The notes below the pieces were generated by a model. That model saw only the letters and a program-made list of their open reading frames with translations, was not told where the DNA came from and searched no databases. Shown one piece after another: positions 55,063 to 60,018 of a stretch of DNA of 60,018 nt. Within the stretch, counting starts at the first letter, position 1; each line of letters begins with the position of its first letter. A program made the translations under genes and the position numbers. The DNA is from Cohnella xylanilytica (GTDB lineage: Bacteria; Bacillota; Bacilli; Paenibacillales; Paenibacillaceae): NCBI RefSeq assembly GCF_014212175.1, contig NZ_JACJVR010000074.1:1-60018 (forward strand). The letters run 5' to 3'.

Positions 55063-56400
55063 ATGACCAAGCAATCCCGATTGGCAAGAGCGACTCTTCT
55101 CACCGCGGCGATCGCGACCGTCGCCGCCCTGTCCGCTTGCGGCGGATCGAACGACGGCAACTCGGCCGCGAACGGCGGCGGAGGCGGCGGAGAGGGCAAG
55201 GTGACGCTGAGACTGTTCTCCAACCTGCCGGATCGCAAGTCGGGCCAAGGCCTGGCCGAGCAGACCGTCATCGACAACTACGTTAAAGAAAACCCGAACG
55301 TGAAGATCGACGTCGAGACGCTGGCCGAGGAGCCGTTCAAGAACAAGCTCAAAGCCTACATGTCCTCCAACGAGCCGATCGACATCACGATGGTGCACGG
55401 CGGCGCCGAGCTGAACACGCTCGTTCAGGCCGGCTACGTGAAGGAGCTCGATCCGAAGCAATACGAAGGCGAGCAATACAACTTCCTGCCGGGCGTCTAC
55501 AAGTCGTTCACCTTCGACGGCAAGCTGTACGGCCTGCCCCGCAACAGCGACTACGAAGTGATCTACTATAACAAGAAGCTGTTCGAAGACAACGGCGTGA
55601 AGGTGCCGACGACGTTCGCCGAGCTGCTGGACGCGGCCAAGGCGTTCCGCGACAAAGGCATCGCGCCGATGTCCATCAACGGCAAGGATCTGTGGAGCTT
55701 CGGCGAGATGTTCCAGAACGTCGTCCAGCGCTACAGCGGCGACCAGAACCTGATCCTCGACGCCGTCGACAAGAAGAAGAAGTTCACGGAGGACGAGAAC
55801 TTCCTGAAGGCCGCACAATTCCTGCAGCAGGTTCGCGACGCGAAGATGTTCCAGGATTCGTTCATGACGGCCGACTACGGCGCTTCCCAGAACCTGTTCA
55901 CGCAGGGCAAGGCGGCGATGTGGTACATGGGCTCCTGGGAAGCCGGCATGGCGACGAACGAGAGCCTTCCGGAGGAATTCCGCCAGAACCTGGGCGTCGT
56001 CCAATTCCCGATCGCCGAAGACGGCAAGGGCAAGATCGACGACCTGCTCGCTTGGAACGGCGGCGGCTACGCGCTCGTGAGCAGCTCGAAGCATCCGGAG
56101 GAAGCGAAGAAGTTCTTCGACTACCTGATGAGCGCGAACCAATGGGCCAAGACGGCGTGGGATACGGGCGCGGCGGTGCCGGCTCAGAAGTACGAGCTGA
56201 CCGGCAAGGAGAGCGAAGTGCAGAAGAAGCTGACGGACATCCTGGTCAACGCCTCGTCGACGGCCGGCGCTTCCTTCATCGACTACGGCACGCCGAAGTA
56301 CAAGGACGACACGCAGAACGCGTTCGGCAAGTTCTTCTCGAGCAGCGCGAAGCCGGAGCAGCTGCTGGCGGACCTCCAGGCCGCGGCGGATACCCAATAA
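55063..56400 (+). CDS. Sugar ABC transporter substrate-binding lipoprotein
   Basis: A 445-aa family-1 (CUT1) extracellular binding protein. The signal peptide ends in the lipobox ALSAC and is followed by a Gly/Asn linker (NGGGGGGEG) and the binding fold. The landmarks YGLPRNSDYEVIYYNKKLFED and GKAAMWYMGSWEAGM are typical of oligosaccharide-binding proteins. GGGG lies about 8 nt before the ATG. It is the first gene of the operon with two permeases and a GH43 enzyme. A stem-loop after its stop probably keeps this message segment more abundant than the permease part. Confidence 0.94.
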   Translation: MTKQSRLARATLLTAAIATVAALSACGGSNDGNSAANGGGGGGEGKVTLRLFSNLPDRKSGQGLAEQTVIDNYVKENPNVKIDVETLAEEPFKNKLKAYMSSNEPIDITMVHGGAELNTLVQAGYVKELDPKQYEGEQYNFLPGVYKSFTFDGKLYGLPRNSDYEVIYYNKKLFEDNGVKVPTTFAELLDAAKAFRDKGIAPMSINGKDLWSFGEMFQNVVQRYSGDQNLILDAVDKKKKFTEDENFLKAAQFLQQVRDAKMFQDSFMTADYGASQNLFTQGKAAMWYMGSWEAGMATNESLPEEFRQNLGVVQFPIAEDGKGKIDDLLAWNGGGYALVSSSKHPEEAKKFFDYLMSANQWAKTAWDTGAAVPAQKYELTGKESEVQKKLTDILVNASSTAGASFIDYGTPKYKDDTQNAFGKFFSSSAKPEQLLADLQAAADTQ

Positions 56401-56450
56401 CGGGCCGCGAGCCGTACGACCAGTCGCAAATAACAGTATAGAAGGAACGG

Positions 56451-56477
56451 ATAAGGACAGGTCGCTCCTGTCTTTAT
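56451..56477 (+). other. Intercistronic stem-loop after the binding-protein gene
   Basis: ATAAGGACAGG (56451-56461) pairs with CCTGTCTTTAT (56467-56477), 11 bp with one G-U pair and a 5-nt loop. It is followed by CCCTTTCT, not a full T-tract. Such elements usually protect the upstream binding-protein message or reduce read-through. Confidence 0.7.
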
Positions 56478-56505
56478 CCCTTTCTAGAGGATGGAGCGGA
56501 TAACC

Positions 56506-57396
56506 ATGCATCGAGTGTTCCAAAACAAAACGGCGATCTTCCTGTTCGTCTTCCCGGGCATGCTGCTGTTCGCGCTGACGTTCCTGGCCCCGATCGTCCT
56601 GAGCGGGTACTACTCGTTCACCGAGACGGTCGGCCCCGGAACGAAGGTGACGATGGTCGGCTGGGAGAACTACGCGAACCTGCTCTTCCACGATCCGAAG
56701 TTCTGGCTCGCGCTGCGCAACGCCGTCCTGCTCGGGATCGGGTTCATCGTCATCCAGCACCCGATCTGCATCTTCTTCGCGGTTCTGCTCGACCGCATCG
56801 GCGGCAAGGCGGAGAAGGTGTTTCGCACGATTTTCTTCATACCCTGCGTCATCTCCGTCGTCGTCATCTCGAAAATGTGGCTGTCCTTGCTCGACCCGAC
56901 GTTCGGTCTGCTGAACAAAGTGCTGGACGTCCTCGGGCTGGACATGCTCAAGCACGCTTGGCTCGGCGAGAGCAGCACGGCTCTCGGCTCCATGCTGTTC
57001 ATCCTGATCTGGGCCGGCTTCGGCTGGGGCCTTCTGTTCTACTACGCCGGAGTGAAGGGCATTCCGGAGGATCTGTACGAAGCCGCGTCGCTCGACGGCG
57101 CGTCCGGCTTGAAGCTACACCTGCGCATTACGGTCCCGCTGCTGTCGCCGGTTATCGCGGTGCAGGTCACGCTGGCCATGATCACGGCGCTGAAGCAGAT
57201 GGAGACGGTGTTCCTGACGACCAACGGCGGTCCGGGCGACTCCACGCAATTCCTCGCCGTCTACCTGTACAACAAGGCGTTCTCGGCCAGCCAATACGGC
57301 TACGCCAACGCCATCTCGATTCTGTTCGTCATCGTCTGTCTGATCGCGACTTATCTGAGCAACCGGTTCATCCGCAGCGATGCGACCGAGTATTAA
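56506..57396 (+). CDS. Sugar ABC transporter permease (MalF type)
   Basis: A 296-aa CUT1 permease with about six hydrophobic helices. The EAA loop is YEAASLDGASGLKLHLRITVPLL, and the C-terminal TNGGPGDSTQFLAVYLY is the family signature. Start choice: GGAG lies 9 nt before the ATG at 56506, while the earlier ATG at 56491 abuts its putative site. It is preceded by the binding-protein gene and followed 13 bp later by the second permease. Confidence 0.93.
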   Translation: MHRVFQNKTAIFLFVFPGMLLFALTFLAPIVLSGYYSFTETVGPGTKVTMVGWENYANLLFHDPKFWLALRNAVLLGIGFIVIQHPICIFFAVLLDRIGGKAEKVFRTIFFIPCVISVVVISKMWLSLLDPTFGLLNKVLDVLGLDMLKHAWLGESSTALGSMLFILIWAGFGWGLLFYYAGVKGIPEDLYEAASLDGASGLKLHLRITVPLLSPVIAVQVTLAMITALKQMETVFLTTNGGPGDSTQFLAVYLYNKAFSASQYGYANAISILFVIVCLIATYLSNRFIRSDATEY

Positions 57397-57409
57397 GGAG
57401 GGCGGCATC

Positions 57410-58234
57410 ATGAGAACCAAAGGCAAAACGGGTATCTGGATCTTCTTCCTGATCGTCGCCTTCCTCCAGCTGTTCCCGCTGGTATGGCTGGTCGACTTCT
57501 CGTTCAATACGAGCGCCGATTTCTATTCCGACAGCATTCTCAAGTGGCCCTCCTCGCCCCAGTGGCAGAACTACGTGAACGCGTGGGTGGATGGGAAATT
57601 TATGAAATATTTCTTCAACAGCCTGTTCGTGTCCGCGGTCACCATCGTCTTGACCGTCGTGCTGTCGCTGACGCTCGCGTACGCGTTCACCCGCATGCAG
57701 TGGAAGCTGCGGCCGCTGTTCTACTCCATTATTCTGCTGGGCATCATGATTCCGATTCACGCGACGCTGCTGCCGAACTTCGCCATCTTCAAGGAGCTCG
57801 GCCTGACCAACTCGTATCTCGGCCTCATTCTGCCGTACACGGCCGTGTCCGTGCCGCTCGGCACCTTCATGCTGACCGGGTTCCTGAAGGGCATCCCGAA
57901 GGCGATGGAAGAGTCCGCCTTGATGGACGGCTGCAGCATCTACCGGATCGTGTTCCAGATCATCGCTCCGCTTCTCATGCCCGCGCTCGTCACCGTCATC
58001 GTCACGACGTTCCTGAACTGCTGGAACGAATTCATCATGGCGTCGACGTTCCTGAGCAAGGACGCGCTGAAGACGCTGCCGTTCTCCGTCATGAACTTCG
58101 CCGGCCAGTATTCCTCCGACTACGGCTCGCAGTTCGCCGTCATGGTGCTGACGTCCATCCCGGCGATCGTCATCTACGCGCTGTTCAACGAGCAGATCAC
58201 GAAGGGCGTTACCGCCGGCGCGGTCAAAGGGTGA
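57410..58234 (+). CDS. Sugar ABC transporter permease (MalG type)
   Basis: A 274-aa CUT1 permease with six helices. The EAA loop is EESALMDGCSIYRIVFQIIAP and the end of the fold reads FNEQITKGVTAGAVKG, the usual C-terminus of this family. AAGGAGGG lies 7 nt before the ATG at 57410. The operon has no ATPase gene; CUT1 systems in this group normally share one general ATPase (MsmX type) encoded elsewhere. Confidence 0.94.
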   Translation: MRTKGKTGIWIFFLIVAFLQLFPLVWLVDFSFNTSADFYSDSILKWPSSPQWQNYVNAWVDGKFMKYFFNSLFVSAVTIVLTVVLSLTLAYAFTRMQWKLRPLFYSIILLGIMIPIHATLLPNFAIFKELGLTNSYLGLILPYTAVSVPLGTFMLTGFLKGIPKAMEESALMDGCSIYRIVFQIIAPLLMPALVTVIVTTFLNCWNEFIMASTFLSKDALKTLPFSVMNFAGQYSSDYGSQFAVMVLTSIPAIVIYALFNEQITKGVTAGAVKG

Positions 58235-58289
58235 GGACACCCCTTCGCCTTAACGATAGCATCCGTCCGAACGAGAGGAGTCATGCCGC

Positions 58290-59939
58290 TTGATCCGCAA
58301 TCCGATTCTGAGAGGCTTCAACCCCGATCCTTCCATCCTGCGGGTCGGAGACGATTATTACATCGCGACCTCGACCTTCGAATGGTACCCGGGCGTCCAG
58401 ATTCACCATTCCAAGGATCTCGTCCATTGGCGCGTCGCCGGCTACGCGCTCGACCGGGAGTCGCAGCTCGACCTGCGCGGCATCGAGGCGTCCGGCGGCG
58501 TCTGGGCTCCGTGCCTGAGCTACGACGAGAAGAACAAGCTGTTCTACCTCGTGTACACGATCATGCGCAGCACGAACGGCAACTGCTTCGATCTCGACAA
58601 CTACGTCGTCACGTCCGAGTCGATCGACGGCCCTTGGTCGGAACGGACTTACCTGAACAGCTCCGGCTTCGATCCGTCCCTGTTCCACGACGACGACGGG
58701 CGCAAGTGGCTCGTCAATCTGGAGTGGGACTTCCGGCTCGGCTACGAGCATCCCGGCTCTATCGTCATCCAGGAATACGATCCGCAGGCGGGAGAACTCG
58801 TCGGATCGCCGCGGAGCATCTTCCGGGGCGCGACCGACATGGGCTGCCTGGAGGCGCCTCATCTTTATAAGCGGGACGGCTATTACTACATGATGGCGGC
58901 CGAAGGCGGCACCGGCTTCGGACACGCCGTCACGATGGCCCGCTCCCGCAGCCTGTTCGGACCGTACGAGTCCGATCCCCGCAACCCGATCATCACCTCG
59001 GCGAAGGAGATCAACCTGAACCGGCGGGGCGTCGACGATTACCTGAAGCCGTACCAGTACAACCCCGATTCGATTCTGCAGAAAAGCGGGCACGGCTCGC
59101 TGGTGGAGACCCGCACCGGCGAATGGTACATCGCTCATCTGTGCGCTCGGCCTCTCGCGTCCAACGGCCGGAGCATGCTGGGCCGCGAGACGGCGATCCA
59201 GCGCTGCGAATGGACCGAGGACGGCTGGATCCGGCTCGCTTCGGGAGGCCAGCGCGCGGAGCTGACGGTTCGGCCTCCGGCGATCGAGCCGTTCCCCTTC
59301 GAGCGGGAGCCGGTTCGCGAGGACTTCGACGGCGGCGAGTGGAACGTCCACCTCAACTCGCTGCGCGTGCCGCTGGACGAGTCGTGGGCCTCGCTTGGCG
59401 CCCGGCCGGGGTATCTGCGCTTAAGGGGACGCGAGTCCCTGTTCTCGCTGCACGAGCAAAGCCTCGTGGCGCGCCGCCTTCAGTCCGTTCGCGCGGTCGC
59501 CGAGACGTGCGTGGAGTTCGAGCCGGACAACTTCCACGAGATGGCCGGGTTGACGCTTTTCTACGACCAGAATATGTTCTACTACTTGCGCATCTATTAC
59601 AGCGAGAGCTTGGGGAGCAAGTGCGTCGGCATCCTGTACGCGGATAACGGCCGGAAGGTGGAGCTGCGGGAATCCCGGCTGCCCGTCGGGGGCTGGGAAC
59701 GGGTGTATCTTCGGGCCGTCGTCGACGGCGAGAGCCTGACGTTCTTCGCCTCCCCGGACGGCGTCGACTGGTCGCAGGTCGGCCCGGTGCTGGATGGCAG
59801 CAAGTGCTCGGACGAGTATTCGACGTCCGGACACTTCACCGGCGCGTTCGTCGGCGTCTGCTGCCAGGATTCGTACCGGAAGCGGAAGTGCGCGGACTTC
59901 GATTATTTCGAGTATCGGGAGTTGGATCTCGAAGAGTAA
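58290..59939 (+). CDS. GH43 beta-xylosidase / alpha-L-arabinofuranosidase
   Basis: A 549-aa glycoside hydrolase family 43 enzyme. Its five-bladed propeller has the general base Asp in GFNPDPSI, the transition-state Asp in GFDPSLFHDDDG and the general acid Glu in MGCLEAPHLY. A C-terminal beta-sandwich (GH43_C2-like, about 340-549) follows, as in intracellular XynB-type xylosidases. No signal peptide. Translation starts at a TTG (58290) 9 nt after AGAGGAG; an ATG at 58283 is in another frame. As the last gene of the importer operon it would trim imported xylo- or arabino-oligosaccharides. Confidence 0.93.
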   Translation: MIRNPILRGFNPDPSILRVGDDYYIATSTFEWYPGVQIHHSKDLVHWRVAGYALDRESQLDLRGIEASGGVWAPCLSYDEKNKLFYLVYTIMRSTNGNCFDLDNYVVTSESIDGPWSERTYLNSSGFDPSLFHDDDGRKWLVNLEWDFRLGYEHPGSIVIQEYDPQAGELVGSPRSIFRGATDMGCLEAPHLYKRDGYYYMMAAEGGTGFGHAVTMARSRSLFGPYESDPRNPIITSAKEINLNRRGVDDYLKPYQYNPDSILQKSGHGSLVETRTGEWYIAHLCARPLASNGRSMLGRETAIQRCEWTEDGWIRLASGGQRAELTVRPPAIEPFPFEREPVREDFDGGEWNVHLNSLRVPLDESWASLGARPGYLRLRGRESLFSLHEQSLVARRLQSVRAVAETCVEFEPDNFHEMAGLTLFYDQNMFYYLRIYYSESLGSKCVGILYADNGRKVELRESRLPVGGWERVYLRAVVDGESLTFFASPDGVDWSQVGPVLDGSKCSDEYSTSGHFTGAFVGVCCQDSYRKRKCADFDYFEYRELDLEE

Positions 59940-60018
59940 AGGAACGGCGTATGGCTCTATTCCGAACGGGGCTGGTCCCGGAATCGTCGGCTGCGAGCTC
60001 TAAACATTCCTGTATAGG
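59940..60018. other. Non-coding right edge
   Basis: 79 bp after the GH43 stop. I see no terminator, promoter or credible gene start before the window ends. Confidence 0.5.

Overview
The window looks like chromosomal DNA of a high-GC, spore-forming Firmicute of the Paenibacillaceae (Paenibacillus or Cohnella-like). The evidence is the strong AGGAGG-type ribosome binding sites with GTG, TTG and possibly CTG starts, a Spo0M homologue, an SLH-domain surface protein, paired YesM/YesN-type two-component systems, AraC-controlled glycoside hydrolases, and a Bacillus-type FadR regulon. I see no rRNA, tRNA, CRISPR array, transposase, integrase or phage gene. It reads as ordinary chromosome with many metabolic accessory modules.

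Region 1 (1-9180) is fatty-acid beta-oxidation. A 51-bp hairpin-bearing tandem repeat is followed by a leftward operon fadF-fadN-fadA (EMO-type membrane Fe-S oxidoreductase, trifunctional-type hydratase/dehydrogenase, thiolase). It diverges from rightward fadR-etfB-etfA. A FadR-type palindrome lies just downstream of a good sigma-A promoter in front of fadR. Together these form a beta-oxidation spiral plus an electron route from acyl-CoA dehydrogenase through ETF to the quinone pool; the acyl-CoA dehydrogenase and ligase are not in the window.

Region 2 (9180-22020) is a mosaic. It holds a multipass membrane protein, a TIM-barrel sugar isomerase-like protein, a MATE exporter followed by an unlisted 51-aa acidic protein, and a stand-alone Cas4/AddB-like PD-(D/E)XK nuclease with four Fe-S cysteines, convergent with an unknown low-complexity protein. 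It continues with a TetR/MFS drug-efflux pair carrying repeated operators, a small lipoprotein, Spo0M, glycerol kinase, an intergenic repeat element, an EamA transporter and the severed C-terminus of a TetR regulator.

Region 3 (22020-28980) is an amino-acid oxidation module: an Ldh2-family reductase, an L-amino-acid oxidase, an ABC permease and binding protein with no ATPase gene, and a LysR regulator. A secreted PQQ-propeller-like protein follows.

Region 4 (28980-38930) is cell surface and signalling. A 1487-aa SLH protein contains eight 78-aa FIVAR-like repeats. Next come a second copy of the intergenic repeat, an SRPBCC protein, and a two-component pair made of a 1044-aa hybrid kinase with two different kinase cores and a SARP/BTAD-type response regulator.

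Region 5 (38930-60018) is carbohydrate use and export: a Gfo/Idh/MocA dehydrogenase divergent from an AraC regulator, a GH42 beta-galactosidase divergent from a second AraC regulator, and a quinone oxidoreductase. A heterodimeric ABC exporter follows behind a double GTATAC operator. The window ends with a second GH42, a YesM/YesN two-component system, and a divergent CUT1 ABC importer (binding protein, two permeases, no ATPase) with a GH43 xylosidase/arabinosidase. The last block is a self-contained sense-import-hydrolyse locus for a plant-derived oligosaccharide.
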